Below are positions 16,488 to 30,796 of a stretch of 32,831 nucleotides of DNA, piece by piece. The notes beneath the pieces were generated by a model that saw only the letters and a program-made list of their open reading frames with translations, searched no databases and was not told the DNA's origin. Where the stretch lies: positions 1 through 32,831 of the forward strand of contig JAPYTO010000051.1 of assembly GCA_029941865.1 (NCBI GenBank), read 5' to 3'. Within the stretch, counting starts at the first letter, position 1; each line of letters begins with the position of its first letter. This DNA is from Fuerstiella sp. (GTDB lineage Bacteria; Planctomycetota; Planctomycetia; Planctomycetales; Planctomycetaceae). Made by a program: the position numbers and the translations under genes.

Positions 16488-18169
16488 TCAGGCAGTCTCA
16501 GTCGTAGAGCCACCGTTTCTGTTCACATACTGTTCGAGTTCATGCGCCACATGCTCGATCTCACGGCAAAGAGCATCGACATGTTCGCCCAGACTGTGTG
16601 AATGGTCTTCCCCGTCCCGGTTCTCGCAGGTGACTGCAAGTTCATAAAGATCACGAGCACCAAAGGTTCGCCCGATCGACTTGACGATATGGGCGATCCG
16701 CTGCACTTCGCATCCATCTTCCAGTCCCGGATCCGATGGGAACCGTTCAGCCAGGAGCCGCAATTCAACAACGCCAGCTTCAGAGACACGCTGCAAAACC
16801 TCCTCATCTTCAGCGGCGCTTTGTCTGGCAATGGTCCAGTTAACATGTGATTCATCGCGCCCGATAGTTTCCACTGCGGGAGTTGACGCCTGCACGCATT
16901 CGGAAATCACTCGCCAGAGGTCTTCTCGTTGAATCGGCTTAGCCACATAGTCATCCATGCCTGCGGTCAGGCACTCCTCACGGTCTCCTTTCATGGCCCT
17001 CGCCGTCATGGCAATGACAGGAATGTGTTCTCCGGTGGCCTGCTCCCCCTCTCGAATTCGTCTGGTCGCCTCCAAGCCATCCATTACGGGCATCTGCACA
17101 TCCATCAGAATCAGATCGTATGATTTCAGTTCCAGCAGCTCGAGCGCCTTGGCACCGTTATCGGCAACCCCAAGCAACTTCATCGCATCTCCGATTTCTT
17201 CCCGGATCAGAAACTCGGCAGATTCCAGGGTGATCTTACCAGCCTCCATTTTTGAGAAGTCCAGGATGTCATTGATTAAAGCCAATAGAGATTCGGCGGA
17301 TTCCAGCACAAGGCCCAGATACTCGCGCTGCTCAGTTTTGAGTTTCGAATCCAGGACCAATTGCGTCATGCCAATAACCGCATTCATCGGAGTCCGTATC
17401 TCGTGACTTATGTTCGCGACAAAGGCACTCTTGGCCTGATTGGCGGCCAGCGCATCAGCGGTGGCCTTCTCCAACTCGCGTTGTTTAGTCAGCAGCTCGG
17501 CAGTTCTCTCCCGAACAGTTTTTTCAACGATGGCATTTGTCTGTTCCAAACGCGCCTGTTGCGAGGCGATCCCCTGCATTTCCTCGCCGCTGCGTCGGCA
17601 ACTCAAAATCAGAAAGATATTGATAAAGACGACCCAAAGTACGTGTTCAAAAGCCCGCCAGGGACTGAAGAGTAGGGTTCCGAATATGGAAAGTGGATAC
17701 AGAATTCCCCGCGCAAAATGATCGACGGCAACCACAAGCTGGCTGTCAGCAGCACTTTCCAATCCCGGTAGAAGGCAAGGAATGCCAACGAACCAAACAC
17801 ATGAAAGTGGGTTTCAATTCGCCCACATGTGAGATGAATCAGCAGTGCTCCGGACAGCATCTGTCCAACCGCAACGACATGTCGCGTGATAACGCGACCG
17901 GGATGGACGATCGCGAGATACACAGGCAAAGAGGTAATGATGCCGCCCAGAATGACGGCCGCCCAGACATGCAGATGCAAAGACGATTCCTCGCCCTCCC
18001 AGTCGCGGGGGGAGACCACCAATGCGGCGACAATTCCGGCCACGTATTGAAAGACCAGCAACCCGGCAAGCAGTCGATCCGTGCGTCGCCAAATACCATC
18101 ATATTGCCGTGCCAAAAGAACGCCGGCACGCTCTTCAAGAGAGGATGATGTCAGGTCGAGCGCGGTCAT
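16488..18169 (-). pseudogene. Hybrid sensor histidine kinase, frameshifted and lacking the ATPase domain
   Basis: Reading from 18169: a membrane sensor part (several helices; [21 protein letters not shown]) runs to about 17740, where the frame breaks by one base; the other frame resumes with [16 protein letters not shown] and carries on to 16488. The second part holds a coiled coil, a HisKA dimerisation helix (SHEIRTP, with the phospho-accepting His at about 17403), then jumps at about 17165 from HisKA into the middle of a receiver domain (ADNGAKALE... [12 protein letters not shown]). The HATPase domain and the first strand of the receiver are missing. A degenerate Hpt-like domain ([13 protein letters not shown]) ends it. 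The product cannot be an active kinase. Its ATG overlaps the stop of the RedB-like gene (ATGA), showing they formed an operon. Confidence 0.8.
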
Positions 18170-18834
18170 TGGCTGGCTTCCTGTAGATCGGACGATTCGA
18201 GAGGAAATAATGGGCATCCATAAATTCGACAGGTCTCAACGATGTCGATCCCCGCGGACTTGTTCGAAAGAAGCCGTCTCAATGTCATCGTTCCCAGGTT
18301 CTCGCCCACATGCCCACGCGAGCCCGTCACGCCGCCCGAAAAAAGTAATTGTCCGTCAGGGGAATAAAGGAGCACATGGCCGGAGGTCGACACGCCGAAC
18401 AAACGAGTTTCCTGGGCCACCACATCCTCGAACAGATTCACTCGTGGCAGTTGCTTCAATTTCCGGACCAGTACGGAATCCCTCCATGCGCGATCCGACT
18501 CACGCGGCAGAGCAACCACGGCAGACACCGAGGGTCGGCTTACACTCCGGGAAATCACAGTCTCCAGTTCGTACGCTGAAGCGCGAGTGCAGGGACAGCG
18601 TGGATGCGCGAAAAACAACAGTGTGGGATGTTCGGCGTGCAGGGAAAGCTGTGAATGCTCCGGCCAGCGTGCTGGAGGAACCGCAGCCTCGCCGGGAGAA
18701 TTCGCATAGAACGCCAGCCCAAGGAACCCCAGCGAGGCACTGAAAAACCAGACGGCCGTCATGAGGATTAACCGAGACGTGGGCGCGGTCTCACAGGAGA
18801 CCTGATCTGAAGACCGACGATTTGGAAGCAACAT
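18166..18834 (-). CDS. RedB-like thioredoxin-fold protein
   Basis: 222 residues with one transmembrane helix (about 22-43) and a periplasmic thioredoxin-like domain. The active-site-like motif is HPRCPCTRAS with Cys 80 and 82 (CxC rather than CxxC), followed by LYSPDGQLLFSGGVTGSRGH and a terminal GCPLF segment; this pattern matches proteins annotated as RedB. A redox or sensor-accessory role at the membrane is likely, presumably feeding the kinase encoded next, whose start overlaps this stop by 4 nt. The gene itself looks intact although its partner is broken. The start at 18834 lacks a strong ribosome site; Met 25 is an alternative, but it would shorten the N-terminal anchor. Confidence 0.7.
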   Translation of the reverse strand: MLLPNRRSSDQVSCETAPTSRLILMTAVWFFSASLGFLGLAFYANSPGEAAVPPARWPEHSQLSLHAEHPTLLFFAHPRCPCTRASAYELETVISRSVSRPSVSAVVALPRESDRAWRDSVLVRKLKQLPRVNLFEDVVAQETRLFGVSTSGHVLLYSPDGQLLFSGGVTGSRGHVGENLGTMTLRRLLSNKSAGIDIVETCRIYGCPLFPLESSDLQEASQ

Positions 18835-18898
18835 GGGTCCGGCCCTGATGCAGTGCTGCTTACTCCCTCAAGTGCGCACTCGAACAGTGACGTGCTGT

Positions 18899-18921
18899 CT
18901 CAAAACGAAAGTTGTTTTGAG
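18899..18921. promoter_or_regulatory. Perfect 8-bp dyad upstream of the RedB-like gene
   Basis: CTCAAAAC (18899-18906) and its reverse complement (18914-18921) flank 7 nt, about 65 nt upstream of the RedB-like start. It is AT-richer than its surroundings. It could be an operator or part of a terminator for the amidohydrolase transcript. The gap 18835-19200 (366 nt) shows no coding sequence otherwise. Confidence 0.3.
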
Positions 18922-19200
18922 TATCGAAAGCAAGAATAAACCTGTCAAGCACCAACTTGCGAAACACCCACGATTGTCGGCGGCATGCCGGATGTATCTT
19001 CCCTGGAGCCCAACATCGTCCTGGCGATTGGCAACCGTCCCCGGCACAAGCGTCCGCAGGAATGCTGCACGTAATTTGACAAAGCCCCCACGGAACATTG
19101 GTCTCGACACATCGTTGCCCTCCCGCCTTCACGGGAGAGTCGGACGCGATAGCGGCCGGATTGGACGTTTGAAAGACTTTACCGATACGACGTGCCTCTA

Positions 19201-20514
19201 TCATTCCCGGATGTCCTGATCCCAGGTTGATTCGTCTCTGTACACGACTCCCTCTTTCATTACGAAGACGACATCGTACGTCGCGGTGATGTCCTGAATG
19301 GGGTTGCCTTTGACAGCCACGACGTCTGCGATCTTCTTCGCTTCCAGGGTCCCGAGACGGTCGTCAATCTTCAGCAGTCGGGCGGCTTCCAGCGTGGCCG
19401 ATTGGATTGCTTTCATGGGAGACATGCCGCCTTCGACCATCAACTCGAATTCGCGAGCGTTTTCCCCGTGCACGGAAACGCCGGAATCTGTTCCGAAGGC
19501 GATCTTCACCCCCGCAGCGTACGCTCTCGCGAAGTTTTGTTTCGCGACAGGACCGATGGAGGCAGCCTTGGGACGCACGATGTTGGGAAAATAATCTTCC
19601 TCCTGCGACTTCTCCGCAACCCAGACACCGGCTGAGATGGTGGGGACAAGATACGTGCCGCGTTCCTTCATTAACTGCATCACCTCGTCGGACATGAACG
19701 TGCCATGTTCGATGGAATCGACGCCTGCCAGAACAGCTCGCTTCATGCCTTCGTTGCCATGGGCATGCACGGCGACGGTCATGTTGTAGTCTTTGGCCGT
19801 GAGGACGACGGCCCGCAGTTCCTCGTCGGTAAATTGAGGGTTTCGGCCGTTACCGGCGAGGCTCAGCACGCCGCCGGTTGCCGTCAGCTTGATCAGGTCG
19901 GCACCATCCTTGTAGCGTTGGCGAACGGCTTTGCGCACATCATCGGGACCATTAACAACCCCATCGACCGGACCGGCATCGCTGCGAAAGTCGCCTTTCA
20001 ATCCGTTCGTCGGATCGGCATGACCGCCGGTGGTCGCCAGTGATTTCCCGGACGTAAAGATTCGTGGACCGATGATCCAGCCTTCATCAATGGCTTTGCG
20101 CAGAGAAACGGAATTGACTCCGTTGTCGCCGACGTCGCGGACAGTCGTAAATCCGGCCAACAGCGTCCGTTTGGCATACATCGTTGAACGCAGCGCATAG
20201 TCCGCATCGTTCATGAAGAACCTGTCAGAGTACACTTTCTTGTGATGCTGAGACATGAGGTGCGTGTGCATGTCCATCCATCCTGGCATCACTGTGTAGT
20301 TGCGCAGGTCGACCAGGGTGTCTTTCGATTTCGGCTCGACGTAGCCTGACTGGACAGAGACGATACGTCCCTCGTCAATCACGACCGACATTTCCTCGTG
20401 CACCACGCCATCATGTCCGTTGATCAGACGACCGGCATGAATGATCGTTTCGGCAAACGTATTGCCGGCGAACCCGATCAGCAGTAACAATCCGGCAAGG
20501 GCTTTCAGTTGCAT
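19201..20514 (-). CDS. Exported metal-dependent amidohydrolase (imidazolonepropionase/prolidase-like)
   Basis: 437 residues: signal peptide about 1-21, then a TIM-barrel amidohydrolase with its small beta domain formed by both ends. Metal ligands are all visible: HxH at 83 and 85 (MDMHTHL), a likely carboxylated Lys at 209 (LIKLTATGG), His 250/252 (VAVHAHG), His 270 (SIEHGT) and Asp 343 (FGTDSGV). This set fits the subgroup that includes Xaa-Pro (prolidase-like) and carboxypeptidase-like enzymes with a binuclear zinc site. The substrate is not evident; a peptide or amide scavenged in the periplasm is likely. GGAGAG precedes the ATG by 5 nt. No lesion, and no operon partner. Confidence 0.88.
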   Translation of the reverse strand: MQLKALAGLLLLIGFAGNTFAETIIHAGRLINGHDGVVHEEMSVVIDEGRIVSVQSGYVEPKSKDTLVDLRNYTVMPGWMDMHTHLMSQHHKKVYSDRFFMNDADYALRSTMYAKRTLLAGFTTVRDVGDNGVNSVSLRKAIDEGWIIGPRIFTSGKSLATTGGHADPTNGLKGDFRSDAGPVDGVVNGPDDVRKAVRQRYKDGADLIKLTATGGVLSLAGNGRNPQFTDEELRAVVLTAKDYNMTVAVHAHGNEGMKRAVLAGVDSIEHGTFMSDEVMQLMKERGTYLVPTISAGVWVAEKSQEEDYFPNIVRPKAASIGPVAKQNFARAYAAGVKIAFGTDSGVSVHGENAREFELMVEGGMSPMKAIQSATLEAARLLKIDDRLGTLEAKKIADVVAVKGNPIQDITATYDVVFVMKEGVVYRDESTWDQDIRE

Positions 20515-20783
20515 ATAATCTCTCCAGATGCATTCGCAGAAACGGTGGTCGGGTTGTGCAGGACGTATGCCGACATCCTAGCTCGATTGTGCTGGAGTCG
20601 CGAATGTCTCTGGTTGATTCCGAATATTCCGGACCGAGACGCGAAACGATTCGGTAGCAGGCACAACCCTACCTGTCGATCCGGCCTCAGATGAGCGGCG
20701 GGCACGGGAATGGTGGACGTTGTCGCCGAAACTCTGCACCATGTCTGCGTAACCAATGTCTGCATCCGAAAGCCTGCCGTCAA

Positions 20784-20880
20784 AGCAGTTTTAAAACAAG
20801 TGTGGTCGTGGGGCTCGAGGAAAGCCACTCGCGCAAGTCGAAAGACATTCGCCGCGGCCACAAATCAGCGTAATACGCTG
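20784..20880. repeat. Dispersed repeat, copy A
   Basis: The last 28 nt (20853-20880) match 23087-23114 at 25 of 28 positions and contain the small palindrome CAGCG...CGCTG. An AGCAGTTT stretch lies 69 nt earlier here and 71 nt earlier in copy B, so the repeat probably spans about 97-99 nt in diverged form. It occupies the gap 20515-20902 between the amidohydrolase and mtfA, which contains no other recognisable feature. Confidence 0.5.
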
Positions 20881-20902
20881 TTCGTGTCAGGGTCTTTATT
20901 GC

Positions 20903-21478
20903 ATGTTTCTGAAATGGCTCAAACGCAGACGGCGGAACCGAATTCTTTCTCAGCCCTTCCCGGACAAGTGGAATGCGATTCTCACAGCGAACGTGTTTCA
21001 CGATCAACTACTGAGTGTCGAGCTGCGAGCCAGACTGCGACGACTGATTCAGGTGTTTGTCGCGGAGAAGAACTGGGAAGGTTGCAACGGGTTTAAGATC
21101 ACCGAAGAGGTTAAGGTGACGATCGCCGCTCAGGCGTGTCTGCTGGTGGTTGGTCTGCAGGATGAGTACTTCGATCATGTGCTGTCGATTCTGGTCTATC
21201 CCAATTCCTACGTCGCTCAAACCAGGGAGATCACGCGGGGTGGAGTCGTTGTCGAAGGCGGTCATGCTCGGCTGGGTGAAGCATGGTGGCGAGGACCAGT
21301 CATCCTGTCCTGGTCCGACGTCCTGTCGGGCGGGCGTCGTGAATCGTCAGGCAGCAACCTGGTGTTCCACGAATTTGCTCATCAGCTGGACATGATGAAC
21401 GGTCGCACGGTGGACGGAACTCCGCCGCTGAAAACCAAAGAAGAACTTCAACGTTGGGTGGAAGTTACGTGCACCTGA
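20903..21478 (+). pseudogene. mtfA: MtfA-like zinc peptidase, 3'-truncated
   Basis: 191 codons from an ATG at 20903. The protein starts like MtfA (DUF980): a basic N-terminus, FPDKWNAILTANV, and further on ILSWSDVLSGGR and the zinc-peptidase motif HEFAHQLD (His 156, Glu 157, His 160). MtfA proteins are about 250-280 residues with a third zinc ligand after the HExxH; here the frame closes at VEVTCT soon after ELQRWV, so the C-terminal portion is missing. From about 21462 the DNA instead encodes the interior of an unrelated DUF1559-type protein in another frame. A deletion joined the two genes. In Enterobacteria MtfA binds the Mlc repressor; that role is not expected to carry over here. Confidence 0.75.
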
Positions 21479-23015
21479 CCTCACCAAATCGGGAGGTCCA
21501 TGCGTTTTCGGCGTATCCTGAAAAGGGTCTGCACATTCGCAGTAACTCCCGCGTGGGGTTTCAGAGAGTGTTGGGGCTGGTGACCGGAAAACCCGATGAC
21601 GGGCTGACAGGTCTTGGCAGGACGAAAGAGTTTCAGTACATCCGAACTCTCATGCCATTCGACTCACCCGACGAAGATGGACTGATTTATCTGTCCGATC
21701 CATTCATTCGTCGGCTTGTCGGTCCGGAGGTCAAACTGACAGAAATGAAGCGTCTGAAGTGTTTTAACCATCTACGTATGATGGGCCATGCAGCCGCGAT
21801 GTATGAAGCCGAACATGGGCGTCCACCGACAGCACTGGCCGAACTGCGAGCCGCAGATTGTTTGCCGAATGGTTTTGTCGAACAGCAGGTAGCTACCCGA
21901 GAGGCCTCGCCAGCGCAGCAAATTGCGAACAGCAAGCACAATCTAAAAATGATTGGGCTCGCGATGCACAATTATCACGACGTTCACGGACACTTTCCGG
22001 CGTCGTTCAGCAAAGACGTCGCTGGCAACCCACTGTTCAGCTTGCGAGTTCATCTGCTGCCGTATCTCAACCAAGCGCAACTCTACAATGAATTCAACCT
22101 GAAAGAAGCCTGGGACAGCCCGCACAACAAAGCGTTGATTGGCAGAATGCCGATCAACTTCCGAGGACCTGGTGCGAAGGTATTGAAGTCCGGAATGACG
22201 ACTTATCAGACTGTGGCCGGCAATAAGACGATGTTCCCCGTTGATGGCAGCCATACGCGACTTCGCGATGTAACAGACGGCACCTCCAACACAGCGATGG
22301 TGATTGATCGTCTACTGAATTTGCCACCATCTGGACGCAGCCCGGTGATCTGAAGTTTGAACCGGCAACGGTCAGAAAGGCTCTGCGGAATCGTTTTGGG
22401 AACGGCGGTCTGGTCCTGTTTGCTGATGGTTCTGCTGGATTGCTGCGCAGCCATCTGAAAGATGCGACGCTCGCCAATTTGTTTAACCGTGCCGACGGCA
22501 ACGTGGTCGGTGAAGTGTCTGTTAGCGCAGTCGATCAGAAGGTGGCTGCCTTAGGGGAAACGAGGCATCTGGCGTGTCCGTGCGGTGGCAAATACGAACT
22601 TTCCAAAGACGGTCGACATGGCGTTTGTTCGCACCATGGACATGCGGACCTACTGGTCCCGTGTTGTGAGATTCCGGAATCGAAAGTCACAGTTGCAGAA
22701 GCACAGGCTTACAAAACGTTTGTCGGCGAGTACAGTCAGTACTGGCGCACTTTCTTTGACCCCATAGCGATTCGAGTTCTGGCGACGGATGATCGATACC
22801 GCCTGGAAACAATTGTCCTTCCGCTAATTAACAATTCACTTTATCAGTCGCTGGCGATGGCTCTTGGTGGTGAACCGAAGCCATTACGTTCAAGCGTCAC
22901 CGACGATACGGCAATGTCATTGTCGCTGTCCTTTGCGAAAGATCGTCTGTTGCAGCGGTCGGGCTGGCGGCCACCGGTCGAACATGCCTGTAGTTCTACA
23001 GGGTCCCTGTTCTAG
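21462..23015 (+). pseudogene. DUF1559-type planctomycete protein, 5'-truncated and frameshifted
   Basis: The first frame (to about 22308) has a segment with FDSPDEDGLIYLSDPFIRRLVGPE and then the DUF1559 core (NSKHNLKMIGLAMHNYHD; LLPYLNQAQLYNEFN; DGTSNTAMVID), typical of planctomycete pseudopilin-like families. The match then jumps by one base between about 22300 and 22326 into a frame reading TIWTQPGDLKFEP, GGLVLFADGSAGLL and a Zn-ribbon-like CPCGGKYELS...CSHHGH segment, then NSLYQSLAMALGG, ending at 23015. The N-terminus is lost at the join with mtfA. Large proteins of this build are common in planctomycetes; their function is not established. Damaged beyond simple translation. Confidence 0.7.
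22987..23010. terminator. Two overlapping, mutually exclusive hairpins
   Basis: CCTGTAG (22987-22993) pairs with CTACAGG (22996-23002), and ACAGGG (22998-23003) pairs with CCCTGT (23005-23010); the second shares bases with the first, so only one can form at a time. They lie at the very end of the DUF1559 frame, just before its stop. No T-run follows, so intrinsic termination is doubtful; a repeat end is an alternative. Confidence 0.3.
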
Positions 23016-23114
23016 AGCAGTTTACCAATTGACGAAGACGATACTAGCTCGTGGGAGTAACGAAACTGCTATTGAAAACCGTTCTTCGCGGCCACAAGTC
23101 AGCGCAAAACGCTG
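23016..23114. repeat. Dispersed repeat, copy B
   Basis: Partner of the repeat at 20784-20880: 25 of 28 positions match at 23087-23114. Here an 8-nt perfect inverted pair, AGCAGTTT at 23016-23023 and AAACTGCT at 23063-23070, is also present. The two copies bracket the mtfA/DUF1559 remnants in the same orientation. The stretch 23115-23300 after it shows no coding sequence. Confidence 0.5.
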
Positions 23115-23300
23115 CATCGGCAACGGTTCGAGTTCGATGCCAGTCAGAGATTGGCCAGCGTGGTGCCGGTTACTTCGTCGTGGCGGATGCGACTGTACAC
23201 ATTACAGAGAATCTGTCCGATTGTACAAAGGCTCCCGCGAGTCGGATGCTACGATATCGCCCACGAAGTCACGCGGTCAGTTCGCAAAATCAAGATATCA

Positions 23301-24577
23301 ATGTTGGAAATCGTCAAACAAACGCAGGCGAATCTTCGCGACTGGCTCGCGCAATCGATGGGGTTGGGTGAGAATTTAGCGGCCAGCGTTGTGGCGGTCT
23401 GAAGCGTTGCTGTTGTGATGTTGTTTGCCTTTGCAGTCGATCGCCTTACCGGATGGATCTTCAGTTCATTGGCGCCTTCGATCGTGGAGCGTTTCGGATT
23501 CAAGAAGAGATCGCAATGGCTGGACGCGTTGAGCGGTCGTTTGTGGCTCGTCGAAGCGCTCACATTTTGGCCGTGTTGACGGTCTACGGGATGATTCCAC
23601 TCGCACTTGACGGTTTCCCGGAGATGCTCGCTGTTGGCCGGAATCTGATTGAAGGTTACGTCATTATCGCCGCCGTCATTGCGACCAATTCGCTACTCAG
23701 TGCCAGCGGGGACGTATTGGTGGACGACCAACTTCCCGCCGGCGTCTCACTTCGTTTTGCGACACAGGGTGCGCAAATCAGCGTGTGGGTCGTTGGGCTG
23801 ATCCTGGCTGTGTCCGTCCTGTTTGACACTTCCGTAACCGTTCTACTAAGCGGAATGGCGGGCATGGCGGCAGTGTTGGCGTTGGTATTCAGGGACTCCA
23901 TTCTTGGTTTCGTCGCCGGAATTCAATTAGCCGGCAACGACATGCTGCGGATCGACGACTGGATTGAAGTGCCGCAGTACGGTGCCGATGGAATTGTCAC
24001 CGACATCGGCTTGACGACGGTGAAGGTCCAGAATTTTGACAAGACGATTTCCACGGTTCCCTCTTATGCACTGGTCAGTGAAAGTTTTCGCAATTGGCGA
24101 GGAATGCAGGAAGCCGGTGCGCGACGAATCATGCGTGCGATTTCACTGGATATGGATAAGACCGGTTTTCTGACTGATGAGATGATTGAGTGGCTGGGTA
24201 AGATCAGACTGCTGGCGGAATATCTCAAGCAGAAAACGACCGAGATCGACGCCTTCAACGAGCAATTCAGCGAAGACGCGCGTCGTCCTCCCAATGCGCG
24301 GCACCTCACGAACATCGGCGTGTTTCGCGTCTATTTGGAAAAGTACCTGAGCCAACATCCTGATATCCGCGACGACATGACGTTGATCGTACGGCAACTG
24401 CCGCCCGGTCCCGAAGGATTGCCGATCCAACTTTACGCATTCTCAGCAAATCAGGATTGGAAAGAATATGAGCGCATCCAGGCCGGCATTTTTGATCACG
24501 TCATCGCGATTCTGCCCGAATTCGGCCTCAAAGCGTTCCAGGGTCCCACCAGTGACGAGTACCTCCGCCACAGATGA
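23301..24577 (+). pseudogene. MscS-family mechanosensitive channel (YbdG-like), stop codon and frameshift
   Basis: From an ATG at 23301 the frame reads MLEIVKQTQANLRDWLAQSM and reaches an in-frame TGA at 23400-23402; after it the same frame continues as channel-like VAVVMLFAFAVDRLTGWIF and VERFGFKKRSQWLDALSGR. At about 23535-23541 the match shifts one base into the long frame ending at 24577, with AHILAVLTVYG, the pore-lining GMAGMAAVLALVFRDSILGFVAGIQL, QYGADGIVTDIGLTTVKV, FRNWRGMQEAGARRI and DIRDDMTLIVRQL. Colinearity with YbdG-type channels is good throughout. Two inactivating lesions make it a pseudogene; a shorter product from an internal start would lack the first helices. Confidence 0.8.
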
Positions 24578-25994
24578 TCGCGGCGACTTCCTGATGGATC
24601 TTCGGGACATACTCACAGAGCCGCACGAGCTATCTCGGCTCGTCCGGAGTGGGTGTCGTTGCTGCGGTCAGGGCGGCAATGAGGTGGTCAGTTGCGCCAA
24701 CCTGCGATCTACGGAACAACTGTGGCGGGCGACAGGCTCGGGAGAATTCAGGAATTGCGTTTCACTTTTGCAGAGATCCTGAACGTATCGCCCGGCGAAG
24801 CAACCGCGACTCCGGCGATACTGGTGTTTTCGCCCCCTGAGTTCGAAAAACCCGAACGATCTTCTAGCAGCGAATTCCACACGATTTACGTCGACCTGGT
24901 CTGTCCAGTCTCGGCCGATCCTTGTGAGAAAACGTCCAAATTCGGCGAAACTTTCGGCGCCGGACAAACGTGAATGCTGAGTAGACCGCGAATAGGATTG
25001 AAACCGCGGCCGAACGCCTTGTAATTTGTCGATCGGGTCATCAAGTCCCCCTGTTTCGGCATTCCAGGTTAACCATCGTATTGTGACAACAAGCCAATTG
25101 ACTTGTTTCGGTTACATCGAACTCCGGCATGAAATTCAAGCGATGCACGCCGGTGTTGTAATCGTTCTGATGCCCGCCAGTAGGGCCACCAAGACCCCAA
25201 TACTGACTCCGGCAGTCACCTGAAAAATCACGATTCAATGCGGTTTTGACTTCATAAATGCCTGCCCTGAAACAACCTGGTACGGCGTGCCGCCTATCCC
25301 CACAATTTCTTCATATCTACCTGGCGGGTATTCACCTGACCACGTGTGTCCATGTGATCAGTATTTTTTCCGAAACCGGGACTACGAGGTCTGGGCATAC
25401 GGACTTAGCCGTTGAAGGCTTGTTATCTGTCACGATTATGAGAAAATCACTCGGCCGCCGTAATACTGCGTGGCTTCGCCAGTGAAGTGCTGAAAATGAG
25501 CGATGCAGTATTTAAGTCGGATCCCAGCGTGTTTTGTTGGGCAGGAAACAGGAATGACGTTGTTTGGTCGCCACATTTACTGGTGTTTCGGGGATTCTTC
25601 GCACAATGGCGCTGCCGTTGGGGCGTCTCCGATTGCACTGCGCGAGCAACAACTTTCAGTTAAACCAAATGCGGCATGGCCGCTAACGGATTCGAGCTAC
25701 GGCTCGGAAAAGCAAAGTCGCTCCCGCTGGTCACTGAGCTTGATGCAACTGCAACATGTTTTGCCCGAGAAAGGGTCAAGACCGCGGTTTGCTTCATCAG
25801 AGGCAGCGGCAACGGCCGGATCCACCTAAGCCACCGTCTTACGCAACAACAGACGTGTGGTCAATGACTTCGGGTGGCGAAGTCGTCGCGCACGCCGTGC
25901 CGGTCCGGTTGAGTCGGCAGCGAGGCTGGGGTTCTCCCGGCGAGGTCGCAGACATTCGTCAGCAAACGACCGAGCAGAATCAGAGAGAAGCAAC
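24578..25994. other. 1.4 kb without a recognisable gene
   Basis: Between the channel pseudogene and gltB. Several frames of 60-110 codons are open on both strands, but none has a ribosome site, recognisable motif or sensible composition. One plus-strand frame at 24692-24973 has a plausible protein-like stretch (TPAILVFSPPEF) and could be a decayed remnant. GC-rich inverted pairs occur near 24620-24645. The gltB promoter must be in the last part, but I cannot place it. Confidence 0.5.
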
Positions 25995-30572
<4,578 letters not shown>

Positions 30573-30617
30573 TTCAACATCGCCATCAGGCTAAGCGTGA
30601 CGGGGCGCATAGATCTG

Positions 30618-30726
30618 ACCTGGCAGCCAGGATTGCCAGGTTGTCGAAACTGACCACAGTCAGTCAGAAACAGGATCGGCTTCCAGGCTGTCAGAACACG
30701 GGACCTGACTGTCTGGAAGCCGATCC
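30618..30726 (+). promoter_or_regulatory. Three successive hairpins in the gltB-gltD gap
   Basis: Three inverted repeats follow one another. The first is a perfect 8-bp pair at 30618-30625 and 30634-30641. The second is a 6-bp pair at 30649-30654 and 30659-30664. The third is a 22-nt arm at 30673-30694 matching 30705-30726 at 20 of 22 positions around a 10-nt loop. The last is a long, stable stem and lies about 70 nt before the gltD start. There is no T-run, so simple termination is unlikely; RNA processing, attenuation or a REP-like insertion are possible. The gap 30573-30796 holds no gene. Confidence 0.6.
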
Positions 30727-30796
30727 CACCAACGGAACAAGAACATGCTCGACTAAGATAGTTGGGCTCGCCAACGAAGAGACGAAAGATCGAGAA

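Noticed and set aside
23100..23140. A GGTTCGAGTTCG-like stretch resembling a tRNA T-loop
   Set aside because: No acceptor, D or anticodon stem can be built around it.
16488..24577. Sequencing error as the cause of all frameshifts
   Set aside because: Lesions are limited to accessory genes and include large deletions and a nonsense codon, while more than 14 kb of core coding sequence is clean; not fully excluded for any single one-base shift.
24692..24973. A 93-codon frame downstream of the channel pseudogene
   Set aside because: No ribosome site and no recognisable motif; kept only as a possible remnant within the non-coding stretch.
30673..30726. Intrinsic terminator of gltB
   Set aside because: The stem is long but not followed by a T-run, and gltD downstream must be expressed.
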